Shown: one piece after another, positions 1 to 8,040 of the stretch
Layout of the letters: each line of letters opens with the position of its first letter
Numbering within the stretch: position 1 is the first letter of the stretch
DNA from: Penaeus vannamei
Taxonomy: Eukaryota > Arthropoda > Malacostraca > Decapoda > Penaeidae
Direction of reading: 5' to 3'
Assembly (NCBI RefSeq): GCF_042767895.1
Contig: NC_091569.1
Coordinates: forward strand, 9,935,413-9,950,412
DNA length: 15,000 nt
The notes under the pieces: generated by a model
Database searches by the model: none
What the model saw: only the letters and a program-made list of their open reading frames with translations
Told to the model about the DNA's origin: nothing
Position numbers and translations under genes: made by a program

Positions 1-32
1 TGCTTATGGTGAAATTATGTCCCCTTTACTAT

Positions 33-253
33 TTAACCCACCCATTATGGTCCATTTCGAGAGAGATAATCCCCATTTCTGGGCAGTATCTAAATTGGCG
101 CACGGGCCAGTTCCGGAACCTGCCCGTGTATCCCCCACCTCAGGCGACAAAATTAGAGCACAGCTCCGATCTAGCATCACGCTGGTGGACAGCCAGCCAT
201 GGTCCATATTCCGGGGTGTCACATACATGCGACACCTGGCGCAAGTTGGTTAA
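33..253 (-). mobile_element. piggyBac-like MITE, copy 1 (TTAA-flanked)
   Basis: A 213 bp non-autonomous element (37-249) flanked on both sides by intact TTAA (33-36 and 250-253), the target duplication typical of piggyBac transposons. It begins CCCACCC and ends TTGG. It shares two internal hairpins with the copies at 1578-1799 and 3725-3923: GGTGTC-n10-GACACC near its right end (about 216-237), and a shortened GAGC/GCTC hairpin around 157-167. Orientation is as in the 3725 copy and opposite to the 1578 copy. Its middle differs from the others and contains an imperfect 28 bp palindrome at 101-128 (CACGGGC and GCCCGTG arms around TTCCGGAA). There is no transposase, so mobilisation would need a full-length piggyBac elsewhere. 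Family assignment rests on TTAA and CCC termini only; the terminal inverted repeats of this copy are weak. Confidence 0.65.
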
Positions 254-387
254 AAAAACACTCATTGCAAGCTAAGCAGTGAATTAGAAGACCTATGCAG
301 TATCACATCCTATACTAATGACATTCTCTTTCTGGTCTGTGATAAGGGGAATGTGTTGTGTTCTTCAGAGGTTCAGTAAAATAAATG
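254..387. other. unannotated spacer, probably intron or upstream flank
   Basis: AT-rich sequence between the first MITE and the decayed retroelement. I see no coding or structural signal in it. Confidence 0.4.
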
Positions 388-883
388 TGCTTCCTTTGGA
401 TAATCAACCCTATCAAGACTAAGTATATTTCCAGATCTCATAAACTTTCATACATTCCAAGGTGGACAAGTTATTGCATTGCAAAGATAAGCCTCTAGGT
501 GTTACGCTGATTGCTACCCTGCAATGTCTTGCAATTCTTGCTCCACTTGGAAAATTGTTCAAAACATCAGGGAACATTGCTTGGAGCGTTTAAGACTTTT
601 ACAATTCATAAATAACAAATACATAGGTGCCTTCCCAAGAGTCCTAACTTTGATGTATTTTTCCCTTTATGCAAGCCCAGTCATTAGTTCCCTGAAACCC
701 CTTGAAATATTACAACACAAGGCCATGAAATTTTTTCTTGGTTGCCCAATGACTGCTGAATTTCTTGTCAAGAGAAAAGAGCTGGACCTTCCTTCAATTC
801 ATAGTTACCCAGTTCAACCCCATGCTCGGCATCAGACTTCTGCAGCTTCAATCCAGACCACAAATTTACCTTGCTTTGTCTGA
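388..883 (+). pseudogene. decayed non-LTR retrotransposon reverse-transcriptase fragment
   Basis: A remnant of the C-terminal end of a reverse-transcriptase domain from a Jockey/CR1-type non-LTR retrotransposon. The open frame 524-883 reads through the motif RLLQFINNKY, then RVLTLMYFSL, then LEILQHKAMKFFLGCP and RKELDLPSI. This is the usual thumb-region pattern: a structural helix, a 'hxALGhP'-like turn (here FFLGCP) and the ELDLPS stretch. Upstream in another frame, INPIKTK (about 400-420) resembles the segment that follows the YxDD active site, so at least one frameshift separates the halves. The expected 'Y-G' segment before LEILQHKAM is also altered. The active site itself is absent. It is unrelated in sequence to the I-group element at 8-12 kb. 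It probably sits in an intron of the DAZAP2-like gene and is not functional. Confidence 0.75.
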
Positions 884-1577
884 GACCAAATATATAGTTT
901 GACTTGATACTCCAATCTGATATAGTACAACTTTGAATGTAAGGTCTAAACTGCCCAAACTATTCTCAGTTTCAGGTTGTATTATGGAAATTTGAAAAAT
1001 TATGAAAAAATAGCATATATAGCTCATATGATAATTTTTGTACTGAGTTATTTACTACATAGAGGGATGATATGGAGTCTCTGCAAATCAAAAGGCAAAT
1101 ATGAACATTAGAAGATGGCAAAAAAGCTAAAAAAGTTTACACATATAACTTTGCAAATGAGAAACACAGATTCTTGTCACTGCTCATGAGTGTTAGCGCA
1201 TATTGGGATATTGGCCACTTATGTAACCCAGTGCCCGTATTTTTGGCCCAATGATTTCCGTGATGCAACTGGATCCAACTGATTAACTTTTTAGATGTTA
1301 GTGACACTGTGCCTGGTTATGTCCTAAAATCTAGGCATTAGACTTGAGTGGAGACTCGTGGGTATGAGGCTTGTAGGATCAGCCCACATACACATTTATG
1401 CAATATGAAGACTTTGCTGCCCTTATGCAGTGTTATTATCTCTGTATTAGCTCCACCAATGAGGTCATATTTTTGGTAGTGTTGGTTAGTGAGTCTTGTT
1501 TGTTTGTTTGTGTGATAACTTAAAATGTTAAGAACAAGTTTTTATCATTGTTTTTTTATGGCCCAACATAAATGCCA
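884..1577. other. intronic or upstream AT-rich DNA, nothing recognised
   Basis: About 690 bp of AT-rich DNA without a coding signature, RNA gene or clear repeat. A short run of TTTG units lies at about 1498-1511. It most likely belongs to the intron upstream of the exon at 2502. Confidence 0.4.
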
Positions 1578-1799
1578 TGAACCCATTTACGACGGGTGTC
1601 CCACATGTCAGACACCTGGAAAAATAAACATTGCTGGGTGTCCTGCTAGTGTGACGCTGGATCGGAGCTTATGCTCCGATTCCATCGCGGGCTGTGGCTG
1701 GCGCGCGGGCAGATTCCGGGCCAGCCCTGTGCACCGATATTGAAGCCGCTCGGAAACTATTATTTTTGGCTTCAAAATATACTGCCTCTAGCGGGTTGA
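1578..1799 (+). mobile_element. piggyBac-like MITE, copy 2
   Basis: A 214 bp element (1582-1795) with CCC...GGG termini: CCCATTTACG at the left, TCTAGCGGG at the right. The flanking tetranucleotides are TGAA and TTGA, each one change from TTAA, so the target duplication seems to have decayed. From left to right it has the hairpin GGTGTC-n10-GACACC (about 1595-1616, with one extra pair in GGGTGTC), a conserved AAAAATAAACATTGCT stretch, the hairpin ATCGGAGC-TTAT-GCTCCGAT (about 1661-1680), a GC-rich GCGCGCGGGCAG segment, and TTGGCTTCAAAATATAC near the right end. The same blocks occur in the same order on the opposite strand at 3725-3923. It lies in the intron upstream of the DAZAP2-like exon and has no coding capacity. 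Confidence 0.7.
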
Positions 1800-2501
1800 A
1801 TTTTGGTGGTGATCCAAATCATGATCTAGGTCCAGGAAGTTTTTGAATGATAGCATCAGTTACTCCTATTGCTGTGGCATTAGGGGTAACTATTATTATT
1901 ATTTGCATTGTTATAAAGGTACAAGTTTTTGGCACTTGAATTTTTATTTATAAAGATTGTTGTAACATTTTTGTTAGGTAGAATTATCCACATTACTGCA
2001 TGATAGTAAATAATACTTGACATGATTGTTCAGACTACAAATGACACATTCAATTGAGATACCTCCAATTTATTCTAAAAGTAGACAGATAATTCATACA
2101 GGCATATTTATTTGCAAGTAAAACCATTTGAAATTGAATTATTGATTCTCTGAATAATTAGTTATTTGGTAATCCTTCAAAATCTGAATAAATTGTTTAT
2201 CCATGGCAGTAATGGTTAAATCTTTAGAAGACTTTTTTTCTGTCTCTGGCCTGACAGTGCAATGAATAGCGTTTTTTCCAAACATAAGCTTTCTAATGTT
2301 AACAATATAATTGCTTCATATATATGGCCCTTGAAGAATAGGTATTAAAGAGAAACTTGAATCATCAAAAACATGTTATCAAGATAATGACATCATGGAA
2401 AGGCTCCTTCTGCACAAGTTGCTTTAAACATAAGATATATGGAGATTTTTAAAAAAGTCTTGTATATATGTTGTTTTTTGATTTGGTCTTTTGCATTGCA
2501 G
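1800..2501 (+). other. 3' part of the intron before the Gln-rich exon
   Basis: AT-rich sequence ending in a good splice acceptor: a T-rich tract (2471-2492) followed by GCATTGCAG, with the AG at 2500-2501. No upstream coding exon of the DAZAP2-like gene was found between 1 and 2501, so this intron is at least 2.5 kb unless it contains a very small exon I missed. Confidence 0.6.
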
Positions 2502-2717
2502 GATAAGGACCCAGCCTCTCTTGCATACTATCAGAACTTGGCAGCTGCCCAGCAAGCTCAAAAACTTGCCTACTCACAGCAGGCAGCATACCAGCAGCAG
2601 CAACAGTCCTTGTATGTACAGCAGCAGCAACAACTGTATCTACAACAGCTGCAGGGTTACTATCCACCTCCTCCACAAGCTCCTCCATTCCAGCATGGAC
2701 AGAATGTTTTGGTGTTG
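2502..2717 (+). CDS. DAZAP2-like: DAZAP2-like protein, internal Gln/Tyr/Pro-rich exon (partial gene)
   Basis: An internal coding exon of 72 codons, phase 0 at both ends, bounded by AG (2500-2501) and the strong donor GTGAGT (2718-2723). It starts DKDPASLAYYQNLAAAQQAQ, continues into two five-residue glutamine runs (residues 31-35 and 40-44) and ends with GYYPPPPQAPPF...NVLVL. About 22 of 72 residues are Gln, encoded by mixed CAG and CAA, so this is not a pure CAG expansion. The YYP...PP...VLV ending matches the segment that comes just before the C-terminal signature in vertebrate DAZAP2, but the poly-Gln part does not resemble the vertebrate protein. DAZAP2 is a small adaptor known to bind DAZ, WW/SH3-domain proteins and ubiquitin ligases and to shuttle between nucleus and cytoplasm; the function here is inferred by homology. 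The start codon and the N-terminal part, where a PPAY-type motif would be expected, are outside the window. It joins in frame to 4074-4256. Confidence 0.78.
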
Positions 2718-4073
2718 GTGAGTATTGTGAAACTAGAGTTAACAAAGTATTTCTTATTGTGTTTTGTTTTAGCAGGAGGATTAAGCTGCCATTTGCTCTT
2801 ATCCATGGCTGCTTTGTGTATTTATGAAATCCTTCTCTTCCTCGACTATTTAATCATATTGTAAATTGGGAAAAGCAGTATATTTAAATGCTTGTGCAAA
2901 AGATTGAAGCAAATGCTATACTTAAAAAAGAAAAGAAAAATATATTGTTTTGTAAAAGGATAATCAGATGAAAGAAATATCTGAATAAAATTATACAATT
3001 TTCACCTTGGATAATGTGAATACTGTGTATAATTGAGAGATGATTTAAATGTGCAAAATTTTAAAGTTTGGTTTGCGTGTCAAAACAGGTCTTTGTAATA
3101 CATGTTTTTTGAAATAGCAAGAGAAAGTTTCATAATATTGCAGCTAGTAAGTGCTTCCAAAAAGTACTCGGTTGTGAAATGTAGCATAGAAGGAGGACTA
3201 GTATAATAAAAGAGGGTCTGTACTATTGGGACTCGAGTAGTTTTCTAATTGGGCTCCTGTAGTTTTCTCCTGATGTACACATTAAATAATGGAATACTTT
3301 TAGAATATTATCAGAAGGGAAATGCTGTGATGAAATAATCAAACATAGCAAATCATGTTCTAGATTAAGTGATAAATGGGTTTTAAGTGATTTTTTATTT
3401 TTGATGTACACTTTGTAGATGGATCTGAGCCTGTAAATGAAGGCAATTATTCAAATATACATGCTGAGTATATAGTTACATATGCTGCCGTTTACACTTT
3501 ATTGTCCCCCGCAATGTATTGGACATTCTCTTTGAAGCCCCTGCCTTTTCCATTGACAACTTATTCTCCTTCCTTAGATGCATAAATATCCTCCATTTGA
3601 TCAAATAAACCTCTATCTTTGACCCTTTCTCTTCTATAAATAACTATCATACTCCTTTTACTACCCCTCTTTCTATCCCTTTCACTAACATTACCATCTT
3701 AAAATACCATATGACCATTAACACTTAACCCACTAACACGAGTATATTTTGAAGCTGAAAATAATATTTTCTGGGTAAATACAAAATCTGCCCGCGCACC
3801 AGCCATGGCCCGTGACATATTCGGAGCACAAGCTCCGATCCAAATGGCACACTGGCGGGACGCCTAGCAATGTTTATTTTTCCGGGTGTCTCATGTATGG
3901 GACACCTTTGGTAAATGGGTTATAACATTAAACATTACACTTACATGTTTTATTGTGGATAATTTTATGTTAATGGCTTTTCCAACTGTACTCCTAGATA
4001 AAAAAAAAAAGAAAGAAAAAAAATGGTAATGTAATGTAAATGACAACTAAGAGACTCAATTTCTTTCCTTCAG
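2718..4073 (+). other. intron of the DAZAP2-like gene
   Basis: A 1356 bp phase-0 GT-AG intron. The donor is GTGAGT at 2718; the acceptor is the tract TTTCTTTCCTTCAG ending at 4073. It carries a MITE at 3725-3923. A second plausible acceptor (TTGTTTTAGCAG, ending about 2776) lies close to the donor. A pyrimidine-rich stretch lies at about 3540-3690. Confidence 0.75.
3725..3923 (-). mobile_element. piggyBac-like MITE, copy 3 (intronic)
   Basis: A 191 bp element (3729-3919) preceded by TTAA (3725-3728) and followed by TTAT (3920-3923), one change from TTAA. Its termini CCCACTAACACG and the complement of GGTAAATGGG form an imperfect inverted repeat, agreeing at about 8 of the first 10 positions. 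It contains CGGAGC-ACAA-GCTCCG (about 3821-3836) and GGTGTC-n10-GACACC (about 3885-3906). Over its whole length it aligns with the reverse complement of 1582-1795, including AAAAATAAACATTGCT and GCGCGGGCAGAT. The other copy is about 20 bp longer in the segment after that block. There is no coding capacity. Confidence 0.72.
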
Positions 4074-4256
4074 AATGGTTTTGAATCTGGTGCCAGGTTC
4101 GATGGCATTGCCCAGCCCAGCATCCCTCCCCCACCACCTGGCGTTGCCCCCAATGCTGCTCAGCTGGCTGCTGCTTCCGGTGCTCAAGTATCGATGAGTC
4201 AGAAGAAAGGTTCCTTCCTCAGTGGAGGGTCAGGTGGAGGGTTCACTTTTTGGTAA
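4074..4256 (+). CDS. DAZAP2-like: DAZAP2-like protein, C-terminal exon with stop codon
   Basis: The terminal coding exon: 60 codons plus TAA (4254-4256), starting phase 0 after the acceptor CTTCAG (4073). It encodes NGFESGARF, then IPPPPPG, then PNAAQLAA, then SQKKGSFLSGGSGGGFTFW and stop. This order of GARF, IPPPPPG, PNAAQLA, Q(K/R)KG.F and GG..GG(F/Y)T(I/F)W at the extreme C-terminus is the signature of DAZAP2 (PRTB), the most conserved part of that family. I know the vertebrate protein (168 aa in human) to end in the same arrangement. The two exons here give 132 residues, so the complete protein is probably of similar size or a little longer. The frame is intact, splice signals are good and conservation is confined to the coding part, so the gene looks functional. 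Expression and exact N-terminus cannot be judged from this window. Confidence 0.88.
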   Translation, partial: NGFESGARFDGIAQPSIPPPPPGVAPNAAQLAAASGAQVSMSQKKGSFLSGGSGGGFTFW

Positions 4257-4474
4257 AGTGTTGTAAGGGTTATATGTAAAAGACCAAAAAAACAAAAAAC
4301 AAAAAAAAAAAACAAAAAAGATTGGAATATTCTTGGTTTGATACTTTTTATTTTTGATGTAGAAAGACATCTGACCAATGAGAAGAGAAGATTTTTTTTT
4401 TTTTTCTTAAAGTAGAGATGGTAGTGTGAACCAAATCTGGCAACGTATTTTGGCAAGAAGAAAAAAAACAAAGA

Positions 4475-4482
4475 TGTAAATA
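4475..4482 (+). promoter_or_regulatory. candidate Pumilio response element
   Basis: TGTAAATA, a perfect match to the UGUANAUA octamer bound by PUF-family proteins, 219 nt after the stop codon. In AT-rich DNA such octamers arise by chance, so this is only a candidate. Confidence 0.3.
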
Positions 4483-4604
4483 AGTAAAAAAATATATGTA
4501 TAAAGAAGACTTCAGAAGTCAACTTTGCAGTTTTGTTTGAATGCTTAAACAGGGTAAAAATGTAATAATCCATTTTGCAGTTATTGTAGGAAGAGGTGGA
4601 AGGG

Positions 4605-4610
4605 AATAAA
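4605..4610 (+). terminator. candidate polyadenylation signal, proximal
   Basis: AATAAA about 350 nt after the stop codon, followed by the moderately GT-rich GGTTATGACAGTGTACT. It would give a short 3' UTR. Confidence 0.35.
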
Positions 4611-4694
4611 GGTTATGACAGTGTACTAGAGTGAATAGAATTGCAATGGACCACTTTATATGTGGACAGACTCTAATTGATGGATACTATATAG

Positions 4695-4765
4695 TTATAT
4701 ATAATAATTATATATAGATGTATATTATATTGTCGTTGATAAATATATAATTATATATAATAATT
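4695..4765. repeat. AT-rich direct repeat
   Basis: The 15-mer TTATATATAATAATT occurs at 4695-4709 and again at 4751-4765, inside a stretch made almost wholly of A and T (about 4686-4795) with many short palindromes. It is probably a local duplication within an AT-rich microsatellite-like segment. Confidence 0.55.
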
Positions 4766-5228
4766 GTGGATATAAATATATATGATCATTATATGATTAG
4801 TTTTCATGGATACTTTAGTAGTGTCTTAGAGAGTTTGGAGAGTATGTCCTTTGTACTCTGTGTTAAGCCTTTTTTCCCAGTGATACGTTTGAGTACTTTT
4901 TTTCCTCCAGTCGGGCTGATACATTGGAAGTTATTGTATCAAATAAGATGTCTCTTTTTGTTTTTTTCTAGTTGTTTTTCTTGTCAGAGTCCTAGGGGCT
5001 GTTGGTAATATATTGTTACTGATTTATGAAGTACCTTAAATTTGATTTATGATTTTGTGATTTAGGTGTACCTGTATAACCAAAGCATAAAAGAACAACA
5101 AAGAAAGAGAGAGAGAGACAAAAAAAAAAGGTTCAAAATAATGTATTGTTTACCATTTTGAATTCTTTTTGATTCCTTTTGATAAAAATCGTAATGCAGT
5201 GTACATTTTCACAAATTATGACCTTCCC

Positions 5229-5253
5229 AATAAAGTCTCAGATAATGAATAAA
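5229..5253 (+). terminator. two adjacent candidate polyadenylation signals
   Basis: AATAAA at 5229-5234 and again at 5248-5253, followed by the pyrimidine-rich CTTCCTCACTCTCTTTCC. A possible mid-length 3' end of the DAZAP2-like transcript. Confidence 0.3.
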
Positions 5254-5935
5254 CTTCCTCACTCTCTTTCCAACTCCTGCTCTCTAGGAGGTATTGCTGT
5301 GACACTTTGTTGGAGGATACCATCGCAAGTATCTTCATCTTCTTTAAAGGAAAAGACTGGTTTTGTTTCATTTTTAATCTCTGTCTACAATTCATTGGAC
5401 TGTGTGTAGTGAATTTCTGTAATGGTTCACCATTGGCATTATATTCAGTTCAAAATATCCACTGTCATACCTGTTTGCAGTTTGAATTAATTCTACAAGA
5501 AAACATTAAAATTCCAATTCAGAAACTCCAGTTACTGGAACGAATAGCCAAGTTAAAATAATGGATGTCTAGACAGCCAGTTAGCTCATGGGGGTGTTGA
5601 TGTAAAGATTCAGTGTTGTAGGAATTTTTGCAGCCAGCCAAAGTATTGCAAAATTTTCACAGTTAAATGACCAAGAGAGAGAGAAAAAAGAAAACAAAAA
5701 ACAAAGGCGGAGTGAGTGTTCATCTACTATTGTGTACTCAGGAATACAGTACATTAAGTAAGCCATTGCTCCATGAATGTGATCTAGATTGTTGTTCGTT
5801 GGTTGATGTTGATCGTGTTTTTCCATAAGGTTTGGGGTTTTCACTTTTCACACTAGAGGCTTATACCAATGCACATACATAGTCAACATTATGACAATGA
5901 TACATACTAGCCATTTAGATGTATGTATGTATTTT

Positions 5936-5966
5936 TGTATATATGTATGTATTATGTATGTAAATA
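5936..5966 (+). promoter_or_regulatory. pair of candidate Pumilio response elements
   Basis: TGTATATA (5936-5943) and TGTAAATA (5959-5966), both matching UGUANAUA, within a cluster of TGTA units (about 5919-5966) that is itself a degenerate GTAT microsatellite. Relevant only if the 3' UTR extends this far. Confidence 0.25.
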
Positions 5967-6436
5967 TAATAGGATGTGATATCATAATGATTATCACTTC
6001 CACCATCTCAAGGGATTTTCTAGTCCGATTTTTTTTCTCTCAAATGGCCTACTTAGAATCCCTTCGGAACTCTGGTCAAGGTGCTCATCAGTACTATGCG
6101 TGAAGTGTGAAATCTGCTTGCCAGTGGTGAAAGAGATTGATAAATATGTTATATTTACTTACTATTTGTGGATATGACAGCAAGGATATTATCCTACTTG
6201 TATTTACTAGAATATTTTAGAGGGTGTGTAGTGGAAATTTTAGAGGAATATTTAGACTGGTTGCTATTTAGCCTTTTCCTTAATATTAGAGTAATGGGAA
6301 TTTTTCATGCTCAAGCATTACTATTCCTGTTTGTATTAATCACCACTAACTTGATGTATTCTTACTAAACAAATAGTTTTGAATTTAAGGAATATACTAT
6401 TATCAGAATTGTAATTGTATGGTAATTCTTATGAAC

Positions 6437-6442
6437 AATAAA
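6437..6442 (+). terminator. candidate distal polyadenylation signal
   Basis: AATAAA followed within 30 nt by the U-rich GGTTTTCTCATCTAATTCC. It would end a 3' UTR of about 2.2 kb. A further AATAAA lies at 6769-6774. Confidence 0.35.
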
Positions 6443-6950
6443 ATATTGACAGAAATGGTTTTCTCATCTAATTCCTTTTCCGCAAGGATTATGAAATCCT
6501 GAGGAAGACATCTGTTGTATATGTTGCATGGAATTTGAGGGATAAAGTTGGCTAGATAAAGAATAATTTTTTTTGCCAATGCAACATTATTTTATTTTCT
6601 ATTTGAAATCTGTATGACTTATCATGAATTTAAAGACATGCATGATGTCTGTAATTTTTTTCTCCAACTACACATTTTACTTGAAATGCTAATTTGGTGA
6701 TTATGCCCCTCAAGTTGTGGATGCCTTATTTTTAGTGGCCTCTTTTTATTATACTGGTGAATATGAATAATAAATGAAGTTCCATTTATCTTATAATGTT
6801 AATCTTGTAATTTTGAATTTTTTGCTTTACTTTTTATACCTGTACACAGTTTTTTTCCTTTTTGAGTAGCCATTTGTTTTCCATTTTCTTTACTTTTTTG
6901 TAGTTAATTTACAGCTGGTTTTTTACTTGTTTATTAATCTGTTACACATT
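6443..6950. other. AT-rich spacer, nothing recognised
   Basis: T-rich non-coding DNA with one AATAAA at 6769-6774. No gene or clear repeat was seen. Confidence 0.4.
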
Positions 6951-7110
6951 TTAACCCATTAATATGGTGTTCGAACATGTGCGCTGTTCACTATCATTTG
7001 ATTGATTGATTTTTTGAAATATAGTTGGCTCCACAAATACTTATTATCTGTGAAGCCAGTTAGTTGACCTAGTCTGACTTCACCTATTTGCTCCATTTCT
7101 TAGTTATATA
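6951..7110 (+). mobile_element. solitary end of a TTAA-flanked MITE-like element
   Basis: The sequence begins TTAACCCATTAATATGG (6951 on), the same type of terminus as the MITE at 33-253 (TTAACCCACCCATTATGG). The interior is different. It includes a hairpin TTGGCTCCACA / TGTGAAGCCAG (7025-7035 and 7049-7059), stem about 10 bp with one mismatch. No matching right end with GGGTTAA was found before the retrotransposon fragment that follows, so the element is truncated or interrupted. The right boundary given is approximate. Confidence 0.4.
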
Positions 7111-7244
7111 TATATTTCAGTACTGTTATTATTTGTATCAGTGTTGTTATGATGATAAAGATAGCACTCGACTGTATCTCCTTGGTGGACTGAAATCTGG
7201 GGATTGGGCTTCCTTGAGTTGCGACTCTCTTAGCGCACATGAAC

Positions 7245-7740
7245 ACTCATGTAGATATCAAGACTCCTTTTTTCCGCTTTGCAATGCTATTCCCCCCAGT
7301 GCCATGCGTGTTGTTGCTGTGAGGGGGCATAGGAGATGGAGTCTTGCGGCACAATATTGGGGATCTCCTACCTTAAGCCTCGGCCTATGACTTGACTAAT
7401 TTTGCATGGTCTCTTCTGCTTCCCCTGTCCTTTTCTTCTCTTCTCCAACCCCTTCTGCTGTCCACTTCCTAATGTGCGTGAACTGTGTTGAAAGTATGAA
7501 AGGCTGGCTTTGTGCCAGTCGTGAAAGGCCTTAAATAGTCATGGGAACATTATTCCCCAATTTAGTTGTCAGCTAGACCCACTGACTTTAACTTTTCCAG
7601 TTCCCCAACCCCTGGCTGTCCTTAGATTGCTACTCTGAATGCTGCTACTACTATCCCCTTTCGCTGCCTTTTTTCACCTCGGTCCATCCCAAGTCACCCA
7701 TCTAGGGGTACTGACATTAAAATCTTATAGCTTACTTTTA
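7245..7740 (+). mobile_element. 5' fragment of an I-group non-LTR retrotransposon
   Basis: A truncated and diverged copy of the 5' region found again at about 8041-8400. Shared landmarks, in the same order, are GGAGAYGGAG, GGGGATC.CC, CTCGGC..GA, CTAATTTTRCATGGTCT, the run of CTTTTCTT, CTTTGTGCYA, and CATGGG.AC.TATTCCCYA. Near the end (7639-7720) an open frame reads LSPFAAFF, which may be the beginning of the element's ORF1. The copy stops around 7740, where the similarity to element-like, C-rich sequence ends. It is same-strand with and about 800 bp upstream of the longer copy, so the two are separate insertions or a broken tandem. Confidence 0.55.
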
Positions 7741-8040
7741 GTTTGCTTTATTGAATTAAACATGATAGCATTGCTTGGTCCTTTGTTTCTTATGGATGAT
7801 TACTTATCTCCTATAAATGCAGCTTCAAACTTTTGCCAAAAAAGCAACAAACACAGTGACGACAACCTCATACAGAATTTATGTAATTGTATTTCTATAA
7901 AATTTGGAAAGGGGAAAATTTTGTAAAAACTGACCTTCAAAGGAAAAGGTACAGCAACATTTTTCGCCTTTACTCCTTGAGTCTGTGGATGTTCACAAAG
8001 AATGCAAGGAAATTTGACATGTGTATTAGCATAGAACATG
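7741..8040. other. spacer between two retrotransposon pieces
   Basis: About 300 bp of AT-rich DNA, different in composition from the C/T-rich pieces on either side. Nothing recognised. Short open frames on both strands here lack any family similarity. Confidence 0.4.

Larger units (their letters stand above)
4257..6442 (+). other. probable long 3' UTR of the DAZAP2-like gene
   Basis: AT-rich, T-runs and A-runs, and no credible coding exon. Directly downstream of the stop codon at 4254-4256, it should start as 3' UTR. Its end is uncertain because AATAAA occurs several times (4605, 5229, 5248, 6437, 6769). Pumilio-type octamers (TGTANATA) occur at 4475-4482, 5936-5943 and 5959-5966. A (GA)n stretch lies at about 5106-5119. 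The region could equally be partly intergenic if the first poly(A) signal is used. Confidence 0.5.

Noticed and set aside
1525..1743. 72-codon + strand frame covering the MITE at 1578
   Set aside because: It lies within a non-coding repeat with hairpins and is not preserved in the other two copies.
2449..2745. 98-codon antisense frame across the Gln-rich exon
   Set aside because: A shadow of the CAG/CAA-rich exon: the opposite strand of such codons is stop-poor. No family similarity, and the sense frame has splice sites and a conserved partner exon.
33..3923. Hairpins of the MITEs as possible pre-miRNAs or Rho-independent terminators
   Set aside because: Stems are only 6-8 bp with 4-10 nt loops, far too short for pre-miRNA, and bacterial terminators do not apply in an intron-containing eukaryotic locus.
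4199..4573. 124-codon antisense frame over the last coding exon and 3' UTR start
   Set aside because: Mostly Phe runs from A-rich sequence on the + strand; overlaps the conserved DAZAP2-like C-terminus on the other strand.
6046..6105. A short frame MAYLESLRNSGQGAHQYYA ending in TGA that looks unusually protein-like
   Set aside because: Codon-like appearance only. The T-rich tract before it (TTTTTTTTCTCTCAAATGG) has no AG next to the ATG, the nearest AG acceptors are further upstream and give odd phases, and I do not recognise the peptide. A search of this peptide against arthropod proteins would settle it.
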